From DATHAP01 sp963762865 (GTDB lineage: Bacteria > Actinomycetota > Actinomycetes > JACCUZ01), in NCBI GenBank assembly GCA_963762865.1, contig CAVXNC010000012.1, positions 1-64,000 on the forward strand: DNA of 64,000 bases, read 5' to 3'. A program made the translations under genes and the position numbers. A model generated the notes under the pieces. That model did no database searches, was not told the DNA's origin, and was given only the letters and a program-made list of their open reading frames with translations. This document shows, piece by piece, positions 26,241-35,225 of the stretch (positions are counted from its first letter, which is position 1; each line of letters begins with the position of its first letter).

Positions 26241-28052
26241 GTGTACCAGTCGAGCGTGCAGGTCCCCGGTCGAGAGATCGCGGGGGTCGCCGTGCAGGCG
26301 ACGTTCGACGAGCTGGGCACACCGCTGCACGAGGTGACCTTCGTGGTGGTCGACCTGGAGACCACCGGCGGGTCACCGGCGAGCTGCGAGATCACCGAGA
26401 TCGGGGCGGTGAAGGTGCGCGGCGGGGAGCGGCTGGGCGAGTTCCAGACGCTGGTCAACCCGGGCGTGCCGATCCCGCCGTTCATCTCGGTGCTGACCGG
26501 GATCAGCGACGCGATGGTCGGTGACGCGCCACGGCTGGGGATGGCGCTGCCGGCGTTCCTGGAGTTCGCGGGCGACTCGGTGCTGGTCGCGCACAACGCG
26601 CCCTTCGACATCGCGTTCCTCAAGGCGGCCTGCGCGGCGACAGGGCGCGAGTGGCCGGGCAACCGGGTGCTCGACACCGCGCGGCTGGCCCGGCAGGTCG
26701 TGACCCGCGACGAGGCGCCGAACTGCAAGCTGGCCAGCCTGGCGCGGCTCTTCCGGGCGACGACGACACCCGACCACCGAGCGCTGTCCGACGCGCGGGC
26801 GACCGTCGACGTGCTGCACGGGATGATGGAGCGGCTGGGCAACATCGGGGTGCGATCGCTGGACGAGCTGTCGACCTTCTCGTCGCGGGTCTCCCCCGCG
26901 CAGCGCACGAAGCGGCACCTGGCCGAGGCGCTGCCGCGGCTGCCGGGCGTCTACCAGTTCGTCGACGACCGCGGCGAGGTGCTCTACGTCGGCAAGGCCA
27001 AGGACCTGCGCGCGCGGGTCCGCACCTACTTCACGGCGGCCGAGACCCGCGCCCGGATGGCCGAGATGGTCGGGCTCGCCAAGGAGGTGCGGCCGGTCGT
27101 CTGCGCGACCCCGCTGGAGGCGGAGGTGCGCGAGCTGCGGCTGATCGCGAAGCACAAGCCGCGCTACAACCGGCGGTCGCGCTTCCCCGAGCGGGCGCTG
27201 TGGCTCAAGCTGACCGCCGAGGCGTTCCCGCGGCTGTCCCGGGTCCGCGACGTGCGCGACGACGGGGCTGTCTACCTCGGGCCGTTCTCGTCAGGGCGCC
27301 AGGTGGAGCTGGCGACGGCGGCCGTGCACGAGGCGTTCCGGATCCGGCAGTGCACCCAGAAGCTGTCGCTGCGCGGCACGGCGTCCGCGTGCGCCCTGGT
27401 GGAGATGGGGCGCTGCGGGGCTCCCTGCGACGGGCGCGAGTCGGTCGAGGACTACGCGATCCACGTGGACGCGGTCCGGGCCGCGATGCTCGGCGACGTG
27501 CGCAGTCTGGTGACCGCGCTGACCCGCAAGGTGACCCGGCTCTCCGACGTCGAGCGGTTCGAGGAGGCCGCGATGCACCGCGACCGGCTGGCCGCGTTCG
27601 TGCGGGCGGCGTCGCGGGTGCAGCGGCTGTCGGCGTTGACCTCGTGCGCCGAGGTGGTCGCCGCGCGGCTGACCGACGACGGCGGCTGGGAGGTCGTGGT
27701 CGTGCGGCACGGCCGGCTGGCCGCGACCGGGGTCGCCTCTCGGCTGGAGGACCCGCGGGCGCTCGCCGACGCGCTCGTCGCCTCCGCCGAGGTCGTCGTG
27801 CCCGGCATCGGCCCGACACCGGCCGCGACGGCGGAGGAGACCGAGTGCGTGCTGCGCTGGCTGGAGAAGCCGGGAGTGCGGCTGGTGGCGATGGAGGGCA
27901 CCTGGGCGTGCCCGGCCTACGGCGCGGGCGGTGTGCGGATCTGGACCGACGCGGCCGAGGAGGCGCGCAGCGCGCTCAGCGGCGGCTTCGGCGACAAGCG
28001 CGACCTGCGGCCGGTGCACCAGCCGGGTGCGATGGTCAGCCGGATCGCCTGA
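26241..28052 (+). CDS. DEDD exonuclease-GIY-YIG endonuclease fusion (DnaQ/UvrC-Cho-like)
   Basis: About 603 residues from GTG 26241 (the frame is open 10 codons further). Residues 35-195 form a DnaQ-type DEDD exonuclease: FVVVDLETTGGSP, HNAPFDIAFLKAA and DHRALSDARATVD. Residues 235-320 form a GIY-YIG domain: LPRLPGVYQFVDDRGEVLYV with GKAKDLRARV, as in UvrC and Cho. The rest contains a Cys-containing segment (CALVEMGRCGAPCDG) and a UvrBC-like region (SDVERFEEAAMHRDRLAAFV). Such fusions are widespread in actinobacteria and probably act in DNA repair; the exact lesion is unknown. Confidence 0.85.
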   Translation: MYQSSVQVPGREIAGVAVQATFDELGTPLHEVTFVVVDLETTGGSPASCEITEIGAVKVRGGERLGEFQTLVNPGVPIPPFISVLTGISDAMVGDAPRLGMALPAFLEFAGDSVLVAHNAPFDIAFLKAACAATGREWPGNRVLDTARLARQVVTRDEAPNCKLASLARLFRATTTPDHRALSDARATVDVLHGMMERLGNIGVRSLDELSTFSSRVSPAQRTKRHLAEALPRLPGVYQFVDDRGEVLYVGKAKDLRARVRTYFTAAETRARMAEMVGLAKEVRPVVCATPLEAEVRELRLIAKHKPRYNRRSRFPERALWLKLTAEAFPRLSRVRDVRDDGAVYLGPFSSGRQVELATAAVHEAFRIRQCTQKLSLRGTASACALVEMGRCGAPCDGRESVEDYAIHVDAVRAAMLGDVRSLVTALTRKVTRLSDVERFEEAAMHRDRLAAFVRAASRVQRLSALTSCAEVVAARLTDDGGWEVVVVRHGRLAATGVASRLEDPRALADALVASAEVVVPGIGPTPAATAEETECVLRWLEKPGVRLVAMEGTWACPAYGAGGVRIWTDAAEEARSALSGGFGDKRDLRPVHQPGAMVSRIA

Positions 28053-28086
28053 CGTCAGGGCTTCGGGCTGCTCGCCGTCGCCCGAC

Positions 28087-28801
28087 CTAGCAGCTGTCCG
28101 TGGCCCCGCCACCCGTGGCGAGCGCGGTGCAGTTGGGCGAGCTGGCGATGGCGGTGTTGTTGTCGCCGGTGCTGGCGGTGGCGGAGCTGTTGTCGCCGCT
28201 GGCGATGGCGGTGTTGTCGTTGCCAGTGATGGCCAGGGCGGAGCTGTTGTCGCCGGTGGCGGTGGCGGTGTTGTTGTCGCCGCCGTTGGCGTTGGCGAAG
28301 CTGTCGTCGCCGGCGGCGGTGGCGGTGCTGTCGGTGCCGAACCGCGCGACGGCGCTGCCGTTGTCGCCGGTGGCGATGGCGGTTTGGTTGTCGCCGTTGG
28401 CGGTGGCGCCGGCTGTCGGTGCCAGTGGCGATGGCGGTGTTGCCGTCGCCGACGCCGGCGTTGGCGCCGCTGCCGTCCCCGGTGGCGGTGGCGGTGTTAC
28501 CACTGCCTATGCCGGCGAAAGCCTCGCTGTTGTCTCCGCTCGCCCGGGCCAGGTTGTGCTGATCACCGTCGGAGAAGCCCGCGGTGGCGGTGCTGCCCGC
28601 GCCGCTGGCGATGGCCACGTTGCCGGGCCCGGCCACCGACGAGCAGGTGGCGGTGCCCTTCTGTACCCGCACCGTGCCGTTGGTGGACACGCACTGGTCC
28701 GGTGCGGCCGAGGCCGGGCCGGCGGTCAGGGCCATGAGCAGGCCCGTGCCGGCGAGCGCGACGGCGCCGCGGCAGCTCGCCCGCAGGAGGGTTCGGTTCA
28801 T
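28087..28801 (-). pseudogene. secreted repeat protein with YadA-head-like GDNxTAxA repeats, one frameshift
   Basis: Starts at ATG 28801 with a signal peptide (GAVALAGTGLLMALTAGPAS, then A). From about residue 55 there are tandem repeats of 9-10 residues such as GNTATATGDGSG, GDNNTATATGDNSSAL and GDNSSATAST. At about 28420 the frame changes and the repeats go on to TGA 28087; the unshifted frame becomes a His/Arg-rich string. The end holds NCTALATGGGATDSC, pairing in composition with DQCVSTNGTV near the start, perhaps a disulfide. The repeats resemble the beta-roll of trimeric adhesin heads, so a surface or adhesin-like role is inferred. Confidence 0.65.
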
Positions 28802-28952
28802 GCTCGCGAGTGTCCGCCGCCTGCCGCCACCGGCACTGCAGTTGGCCAAAGCATTACCTCGGAAGGCGTCCGGGACTTCCGGCGTGACCTGGCTTCATGA
28901 CCTGGCCCGCCCGGCAGGCGGCGCTGAGGCGGCACCTGCCAGAGTCAGGACC

Positions 28953-29669
28953 ATGTCGCGCCGCTTCGAGGAGCTCGCCTGGAGCGAGACGCCGATGGGC
29001 GACATCACCCTGCGACGACGGCTCGACCCGCAGCTCGGGGTCGACGTCTACGAGGTGAAGCTCGGCGACGAGTTCCTGATGTCGAGCCTCTTCACCGTCG
29101 CCGAGATCGAGCTTGCCCACCTCGGACTCGGGTGGGTCCCGCCGCCCGCCGCGGACCTCGACGTCATCGTCGGCGGGCTAGGTCTCGGCTACACCGCGCG
29201 CGCCGCCCTGGACGACCCGCGCGTCCGGTCGGTCACCGTCGTCGAGGCCCTCGGCGAGGTCATCGACTGGCACCGGCGCGACCTGCTGCCCGCGACCGCC
29301 GGCCTGGCGGCCGACCCGCGGCTGCGTTTCGTCCACGCCGACTTCTTCGCAGCGGCCAGGGCGACCGAGGGTCTGGACAGCACCTCGCCCGGACGGCGGT
29401 TCGACGCCGTACTGCTCGACATCGACCACTCCCCCCGGCACGTGCTGCACCCCAGCCACGCGCCGTTCTACACAGCCGACGGACTGCGCGCGATCCGCCG
29501 ATCCCTCACCGAACGTGGCGTGTTCGCGCTCTGGTCCGACGACCCGCCCGACGACGACTTCGGCGCGGTGCTGGCCGAGGTGTTCGACCGCTCGGAGGCC
29601 CGGGTCGTCGACTTCCCGAACCCGCTGACCGGCGGCACCTCGGCCAACACCGTCTACCTCGCCGCCTAG
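28953..29669 (+). CDS. spermidine synthase-like SAM-fold protein
   Basis: 238 residues from ATG 28953. It has the aminopropyltransferase-like layout: LDVIVGGLGLGYTARAALDD (cofactor loop), VTVVEALGEVIDWHRRDLLP (acidic strand-2 residue), RLRFVHADFFAAA and AVLLDIDHSPRHVLHPSHAP, plus GVFALWSDDPPDDDFGAVLA. The usual catalytic Asp of true spermidine synthases is not clearly conserved, so a methyltransferase or other role is possible. A second, membrane-fused relative is encoded at 36895. Confidence 0.75.
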   Translation: MSRRFEELAWSETPMGDITLRRRLDPQLGVDVYEVKLGDEFLMSSLFTVAEIELAHLGLGWVPPPAADLDVIVGGLGLGYTARAALDDPRVRSVTVVEALGEVIDWHRRDLLPATAGLAADPRLRFVHADFFAAARATEGLDSTSPGRRFDAVLLDIDHSPRHVLHPSHAPFYTADGLRAIRRSLTERGVFALWSDDPPDDDFGAVLAEVFDRSEARVVDFPNPLTGGTSANTVYLAA

Positions 29670-29715
29670 CGCCCGCGGCGGGGAACCTGCCGGGACCCGG
29701 CTGCGTCACAGCGGC

Positions 29716-30630
29716 ATGGGTGTCCGGCGGTCGGCTGTCGTGGCGCTGCTCGGCGCTGCCCTCACCGGCTGCGGGTCGCACGTGTCGACGACCGGCGCCG
29801 ACGACCCGGTGCCGGTGCGGGCCGGCGCGACGACTCCCGTCGGCACCACGACATCCGGCCCGGACATGACCGGCATCGAGGCACCGCCGCCCTTCCGGGT
29901 CCGTGCCGACGACCAGGAGATCGTGCTCCGGCCCTACGCGTTCTGCTTCCGCAACGGCTGTGCCGACGGCGCCCCGACCCACGTGGTGTCCGTCGGCAGC
30001 CCGGCGGAGGTGCACGTCTTCGTCCCCGTCGACGGGTGGGACCTCGAAGCCACGGTCACCACCGGCGACGTGCAGTGCGGCCGTCGCCAGACGGTACGTC
30101 CGGACGGCGCCGACGGTTGGTACGTCCTGCGGCCGGTCGGCCGGGCCGGTGACCAGCGCGTCGACCTCTTCGCGCGCGGTGACGGCGGCGACATGATCGC
30201 GGCCTTCGACTGGCGCACGACGGCTGACGGCGCACTGCCGGAGCCCGAGGCAGTGACCGCGCTGATCGCGGACCACGACGGCCGGCCCGACAGCTACGGC
30301 GTCGAGCTCACGCTGTCCAACCTCGCCAGCACCCCCGAGTCCGCGACCGCGCGGGTGACGGTGACCGCCGCCAACGGGAGCGCACTGACCTTCGACGCGC
30401 ACCGCTCGTCGCAGGACTGCCTGTCCGACGGCACGGTGTTCTTCGACGGACCAGACAGGTCGGGTCGCGACGCGGCGGACCTCGGCGGCTTCCCCTTCCG
30501 CTACGACGTCACTGTGACGCTGGACGGGACCACCCACCAGGCGACGGCGCGCTACCCGGCCGACGAGATCGAGGGCAACGAGCCCAGCGTGCGGCTTGAC
30601 TTCGACCCGCCACTGCCCGCCCTGCGCTGA
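29716..30630 (+). CDS. putative lipoprotein, unknown
   Basis: 304 residues from ATG 29716. Signal with lipobox VVALLGAALTGC, so lipid-anchored at Cys 19. The mature protein starts with a Thr/Pro-rich linker, then two beta-rich domains; four further cysteines (FCFRNGCADG, VQCGRR, SSQDCLSDG) could form disulfides. No family recognised. It stands alone between the spermidine-synthase-like gene and the DUF4331 gene. Confidence 0.7.
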   Translation: MGVRRSAVVALLGAALTGCGSHVSTTGADDPVPVRAGATTPVGTTTSGPDMTGIEAPPPFRVRADDQEIVLRPYAFCFRNGCADGAPTHVVSVGSPAEVHVFVPVDGWDLEATVTTGDVQCGRRQTVRPDGADGWYVLRPVGRAGDQRVDLFARGDGGDMIAAFDWRTTADGALPEPEAVTALIADHDGRPDSYGVELTLSNLASTPESATARVTVTAANGSALTFDAHRSSQDCLSDGTVFFDGPDRSGRDAADLGGFPFRYDVTVTLDGTTHQATARYPADEIEGNEPSVRLDFDPPLPALR

Positions 30631-30775
30631 CCCGGCGCGACAGGAGCGGACCCCCTGGTGGCAGGGCAGGCGGACGCGGACAGTGGCCGGCTGACTACGG
30701 TGTCCGATTTTTCCTGATCGGCGCCGGCCACCGACCAATCCCCGGAGCCGACGGCGGTGAATGCACGGCGACTGC

Positions 30776-30791
30776 TGTGACACGGGTCACA
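30776..30791. promoter_or_regulatory. perfect CRP/GlxR-type operator
   Basis: TGTGA-CACGGG-TCACA matches the full CRP-family consensus TGTGA-N6-TCACA. It lies 22-37 bases before ATG 30813 of the DUF4331 gene. This close to the start, binding would most likely repress unless the promoter lies further upstream. Confidence 0.6.
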
Positions 30792-30812
30792 GCTCCGACG
30801 CCGGAGGCACCG

Positions 30813-32372
30813 ATGGATCGCACACCACGACAGCCCAGTACCCGGGGGAGGGTCACGGCCCTCCTAGGCACCGGCTCGCTCCTGATCGTCGCCGGCGCCG
30901 CGGCCCTCTCGCCCGTGCCGGCGGGGGCATCGAGCCACCGCGAGGCACCCGGCATCACCGACCAGCCGAAGTACGACAACACCGACGTCTACGCGTTCGT
31001 AAGCCCGGACGACCCGGACTCGGTGACCCTGATCGGCAACTGGATCCCGATGGAGGAGCCCGCCGGCGGCCCGAACTACTACCCCTTCGCGACGGACGCG
31101 CGCTACGAGTTCCACGTCGACAACGACGGGGATGCCAAGGCCGACCTGACCTACCGCTACACCTTCCGCGACGACCGCACGCCGCGGCCGGCGGACAGCT
31201 TCAGCGGGCTGGGCACCTTCCTCTACAACAACGGTCAGGTCACCTCGCTCGACGACCCGAACCTGCTCTTCCGGCAGAAGTACAAGCTGGAGGTCATCGA
31301 CGAGCGCGGCCGCAAGACGCAAATCACGTCCGACGCGATCACGGCGCCGTCCTTCGTCGGCGACGTGTCGATGCCGGACTACCAGTCGCTGCGCGACTCG
31401 GCCGTGGAGACCATGAAGGGCATCACGACCTTTGCGGGGCAGACCGAAGACCCGTTCTTCCTCGACCTGCGGGTCTTCGACCTGCTCTACGGTGACCAGG
31501 GCACCTGCGCAGAGGAGGTCGGCAACGACACCCTCAACGGCTACAACGTCAACACGATCGCACTGAAGGTGCCCGCGGCACAGCTCACGGCCGGGACCGA
31601 CCCGGTCATCGGCGTGTGGAGCACGACGTCGCGCCAGACGGCGAAGGGCGGCTACACACAGGTGTCGCGGCTCGGTCAGCCGCTGGTCAACGAGGCCGTC
31701 ATCCCTTACCAGGTGAAGGACACGTTCAACGCGATCGACCCGACGCAGGACGCGGCGGCGCTGCCGTTCGTGCTCAAGCCCGAGCTGGCCTTCCTGCTGA
31801 AGAACGTCTGCGGTCTGAGCCAGATCCCGACCGACAACCGCCAGGACCTCGCCACGATCTTCCTCACCGGTGTGCCGGGTCTGAACCAGCCGGCCGACGT
31901 GACGGCCAGCGAGCAGTTGCGGCTGAACACGTCGATCGCACCGTCGGTGGATCCGAAGCGGCTCGGTGTCCTCGCAGGCGACACCGCAGGCTTCCCCAAC
32001 GGGCGTCGCCTGACCGACGATGTCGTCGACATCGCACTGCAGGTGGTTGCCGGCGAGCTCGCCGGGTCGTTGGGCGGGGACTCCGGAAACACGAACTTCC
32101 CGAACGACCTGGGCGACGCGGTGGACACCAACGCGTCGGGCTTCGGTGACGACTTTCCCTACGTCGCCCTGCCGCACTCGGGTTCCGTGGAGCAGTCGTC
32201 GGCACCGGCCGACAGCGGCGAGACGCTGCTGACCGGCGGCGACGGGCGCGGCCCGTCCGGCGGGTTCCCCACAGGACCCGTAGCCGTCGTGGCACTCGGT
32301 GCCCTGCTGCTGATGGCCGGCCTCGCCACGGCCCGGACGGCAGCCCGCCGCCCGGTCCTCGCGACTGGCTGA
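30813..32372 (+). CDS. DUF4331 secreted/membrane-anchored protein
   Basis: 519 residues. ATG 30813 is chosen because the in-frame GTG 30777 lies inside the CRP-like operator. Signal peptide at about 10-40 ending in PAGASSHREAPGI, the family's conserved start (ASSHREAP), then DNTDVYAFVSPDDPDSVTLI, GNWIPMEEPAGGPNYYPF and YEFHVDNDGDAKADLTYRYT; near the C-terminus NFPNDLGDAVDTNASGFGDD. A final membrane helix (AVVALGALLLMAGLATA) with a basic tail anchors it. The function of DUF4331 is not established. The operator suggests cAMP-dependent control. Confidence 0.85.
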   Translation: MDRTPRQPSTRGRVTALLGTGSLLIVAGAAALSPVPAGASSHREAPGITDQPKYDNTDVYAFVSPDDPDSVTLIGNWIPMEEPAGGPNYYPFATDARYEFHVDNDGDAKADLTYRYTFRDDRTPRPADSFSGLGTFLYNNGQVTSLDDPNLLFRQKYKLEVIDERGRKTQITSDAITAPSFVGDVSMPDYQSLRDSAVETMKGITTFAGQTEDPFFLDLRVFDLLYGDQGTCAEEVGNDTLNGYNVNTIALKVPAAQLTAGTDPVIGVWSTTSRQTAKGGYTQVSRLGQPLVNEAVIPYQVKDTFNAIDPTQDAAALPFVLKPELAFLLKNVCGLSQIPTDNRQDLATIFLTGVPGLNQPADVTASEQLRLNTSIAPSVDPKRLGVLAGDTAGFPNGRRLTDDVVDIALQVVAGELAGSLGGDSGNTNFPNDLGDAVDTNASGFGDDFPYVALPHSGSVEQSSAPADSGETLLTGGDGRGPSGGFPTGPVAVVALGALLLMAGLATARTAARRPVLATG

Positions 32373-32383
32373 CCCCTCGACCT

Positions 32384-32441
32384 CGACTGGCGCGTTCCGG
32401 CTCCCCGCAATCGTTTGACACCTGCCGGATCGCGCCAGTCG
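32384..32441. repeat. palindromic repeat family A, copy 1
   Basis: Perfect 11-bp arms CGACTGGCGCG / CGCGCCAGTCG around a 36-base middle containing GCAATCGTTT and CCTGCCGG. Copy 2 is at 34791-34845 in the same orientation with the same conserved words. It lies between the DUF4331 stop and the GH15 stop, 45 bases past the latter. Confidence 0.8.
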
Positions 32442-32486
32442 ACGGGTTCAGCACCCGCCGCTCGACGGGGATGAAGCTGCCCCTGG

Positions 32487-34695
32487 TCAGCAGGCCTCGG
32501 TGTCGTAGCGGCAGGCGACCGGACGCGGGGTGTCGAAGTTGTGGCCCATCTCGAGGCTGCGGGCCAGCCGGACGAATTGAGCATGCGTCCACGCCAGCGG
32601 CATCGCCGAGAGGGTCGGCTCGCCCGGCGTGAAGTCCGGCGTGCCGCTGGGCGGCTTGTCGTCCCAGACCTGCTCCGGCATGAAGTGGCTGCGGTCGTGC
32701 GCCGCCCGGCCCATCGTCTTCAGCATGGTCCGCGCGAACCGCTTCTTGCCGGCCTGCAGGGCGTACTCACCGCGCTCGCCGCCCAGCAGCGGCCACCCGC
32801 GACCGATCGTCCTGCCCGACCCCGGGTCCGAGGGCTCCCACTGGCTGCCGTCGCGCTGCTCGCCGTAGCCGTCGTAGCTCGCGCGGTGCCAGAACCGGCC
32901 GTTGGGCGTCGAGTAGCTGAGATGGTCGTCGACCACGGTCAGCGAGTTGCGGATCACCGGGTCGCTGGCCTTCTTGACACCCAGCCGGACGAGGTCCAGG
33001 AAGCTCGGGTCGACGACGTACCGCTCGTCGATGAAGGGCCCGCCGTCGCTGATCTGCACCTGGGTGCCGGAGTCCGGCGTCCCGTTCTTGGAGATCCGCA
33101 GGTAGTAGGGCTTCGGGTCGTACGGCCCGGTGCTCGTCGCGGTCCAGGACTGCACCTGGGCAGCCCAGCTGTCCGCCGTCTGCAGGTACGTCGCCTGGGA
33201 TGCGGAGTCACCGTTGCGCCGTGCGATGTCGGCCGCCAGGACGAGGCCGGCGACCTCGGCGCCGATCGTGGCCGGCGAGTAGCCGCCGATGTTCTCCCAC
33301 CGCTCCTGCGGCGTGCTCGGACCGTGGGCGACGATGTAGTCGGCGGCGGACTTCACGTGCTGCCAGTCGGCCGCGCCGCGTCGCTCGAGCTGCCACGCCA
33401 TGACGATCGGGAAGGCGACCTCGTCCATCTGCAGGTCGCCGAAGACCGGCTTGCCGTCGAGGCGGGAGTTCTGCGGGAAGGAGCCGTCCGGCTTCTGCTG
33501 GTGCTGCCAGAGGTAGGTGAGCGTGCGGTTGGCGGCGGCGTTGTCGCCGATCGCCAGCAGCCCGGTCATGATCTGGTAGAGGTCGCGCGACCAGACCGCG
33601 TGGTAGACGGGCAGGTTCTGCAGGTCGTTGGCCCACGCCCATGGCTTGCCCGGTGCCGCGACGAAGCCGCCGCGGTAGGTCTTGTCCTCGCTCGCGGCGA
33701 GCACCATCGCCGAGACGTTCCACTCGGTGGTGTAGCTGCCGACACTGTCGGGCGCCTTGCGCACGTCGCGCAGGTAGGCGTGCCAGCCGGCGGCATACTC
33801 CGCGAGCGTCTTGAGGAAGTGCGGCTCGGCCGAGGCCGACGCTCGTCGGGCCGCCATGCGCTCGGTGGCGGCGAAGCCGATGGACACGGTGAACCGCTGG
33901 CGGCCGGTTCCGTTGACCGGCACCCGACCGGTCTGCACGACGTTGCCGGGCTCGAGAGCCTGGAAGGTCCAGTCCATCGAGTGGTCGTCGCGCAGGTCGG
34001 TCCAGCCGTCGCTGTGCCCCAGGTAGCCGCTGGACGTCTGGGTCATCGCCGGCCGAGTCACGACCGCGCTGGCGACCTTGCCGTCGCTGAGCACTCAGCA
34101 CACCGGCTTCGTTGCTGCTCCCGGTGTCGTCGTCGCCGGTCATGTTCAAGGCTGGGTCGTGCAGCAGGTAGAGCCGCAACGCCTTGCCGGTGAGTGACTC
34201 GAAACGCACCCGCTCGAGGACCGAGGGCCGCCGCGAGTCGGTGACGAAGATCTTGGTGATCCGCCAGTCCCCGGACTTCGCCGTGGTGACCAGCTTGTAG
34301 GTGAGGCTGCGACGGTCGAGCAGCGTCACCCTGCTGCGGGCATCGGAGTCCTCGCGATCGGTGAAGGTCTTGCCGTCGGTGACGACGAACTGGCTGTCGC
34401 GGATGCTGGGGGTGTCGATGCGCGGGTAGTAGACGTCGCTGAGCTTGCCGCGCGAGAGCGTGTACCAGACCTTGCTCGCGGTGCCCCGCGCCGTGCCGAA
34501 GCCGGCCTTGTCGCCCGGGACCCAGTCGGCCTTCTTGCCCGGGGCGCCGAAGGCCGGACCGGTGGTGGCGGCAGACGCCGCAGGCGCGCCCGGCGCGACG
34601 AGCAGGGCGGCACCGACGGCCAGGCCGGCGACGGCGGCGACCGCGCGGGCGGGTCGGCGGGATGTCGGAGCAAGGGCAGGCGGCGACAACGGCAC
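32487..34695 (-). pseudogene. secreted GH15 glucan 1,4-alpha-glucosidase / glucodextranase-like, one frameshift
   Basis: Starts at GTG 34695 with GGAGG five bases upstream and a signal peptide (AVAAVAGLAVGAALLVA to AASA). The N-terminal beta domain is FGAPGKKADWVPGDKAGFGT and VWYTLSRGKLSDVYYPRIDT. At about 34095 the frame changes inside a GCTGAG-CA-CTCAGC palindrome. Downstream frame: SAMVLAASEDKTYRGGFVAA, YHAVWSRDLYQIMTGLLAIG, QKPDGSFPQNSRLDGKPVFG, DEVAFPIVMAWQLER and the late PEQVWDDKPPSGTPDFTPGE with AWTHAQFVRLA, all typical of the (alpha/alpha)6 catalytic domain and its two Glu regions. It hydrolyses alpha-glucans outside the cell. It is bracketed by family A repeats. Confidence 0.8.
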
Positions 34696-34790
34696 GGCGG
34701 CCTCCAGCGGGACGACGACGGCTCGATCGGCGGCCGGGTACCCCGGATCTCGCCGCCCTACTCCCTCGGCGTCAACTCTTTGCCGGCCCA

Positions 34791-34845
34791 CGACTGGCGC
34801 TTGCGAAGCCTGCAACGGTTAGCGCCTGCCGGCACGCGCCAGTCG
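34791..34845. repeat. palindromic repeat family A, copy 2
   Basis: Perfect 10-bp arms CGACTGGCGC / GCGCCAGTCG, 35-base middle with GCAACGGTT and CCTGCCGG, followed by ACGGGT as in copy 1. It lies between the GH15 start and the Lrp-like gene. Confidence 0.8.
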
Positions 34846-34901
34846 ACGGGTCAGCCCGTCGTCATCGCTAGCTCGCCCGACCGCCACCTGCTGGAGGCCC
34901 G

Positions 34902-35189
34902 ATGATCACCGCGATCGTGCTCGTGCACGTCGAGAGCGACCGCATCCCCGAGGTGGCCGAGTCGATCGCGGACCTCGACGGGGTGAGCGAGGTCTACTCG
35001 GTCACCGGCGGCGCGGACCTGATCGCGATGGTGCGGGTCCGCGAGCACGACGCGCTGGCCGACGTCATCGCCGACCGGCTCAGCAAGGTCAGCGGGGTCC
35101 GCGCGACCGAGACGCACATCGCCTTCCGGACGTACTCGAAGCACGACCTCGACGCGGCCTTCTCGCTCGGCGTCGAGGACCCCGACTAG
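34902..35189 (+). CDS. Lrp/AsnC ligand-binding domain protein (no HTH)
   Basis: 95 residues from ATG 34902 with GGAGG upstream. It is a stand-alone RAM/ligand-binding domain: TAIVLVHVESDRIPEVAESI, VSEVYSVTGGADLIAMVRVR and VRATETHIAFRTYSKHDLDA. No helix-turn-helix is encoded before it. Such proteins form ring-like dimers that bind amino acids. It is convergent with trpD, which fits a link to amino-acid status but does not prove one. Confidence 0.85.
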   Translation: MITAIVLVHVESDRIPEVAESIADLDGVSEVYSVTGGADLIAMVRVREHDALADVIADRLSKVSGVRATETHIAFRTYSKHDLDAAFSLGVEDPD

Positions 35190-35225
35190 CGCGCACCTTC
35201 CACGATCGTCGACGCGGTACGTCGC

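Noticed and set aside
32384..34845. Integron attC sites or transposon terminal repeats for the bracketing palindromes
   Set aside because: No R-box core (GTTRRRY/RYYYAAC), no integrase or transposase gene, and the pairs are direct copies, not inverted ends of one element. No target-site duplication could be seen.
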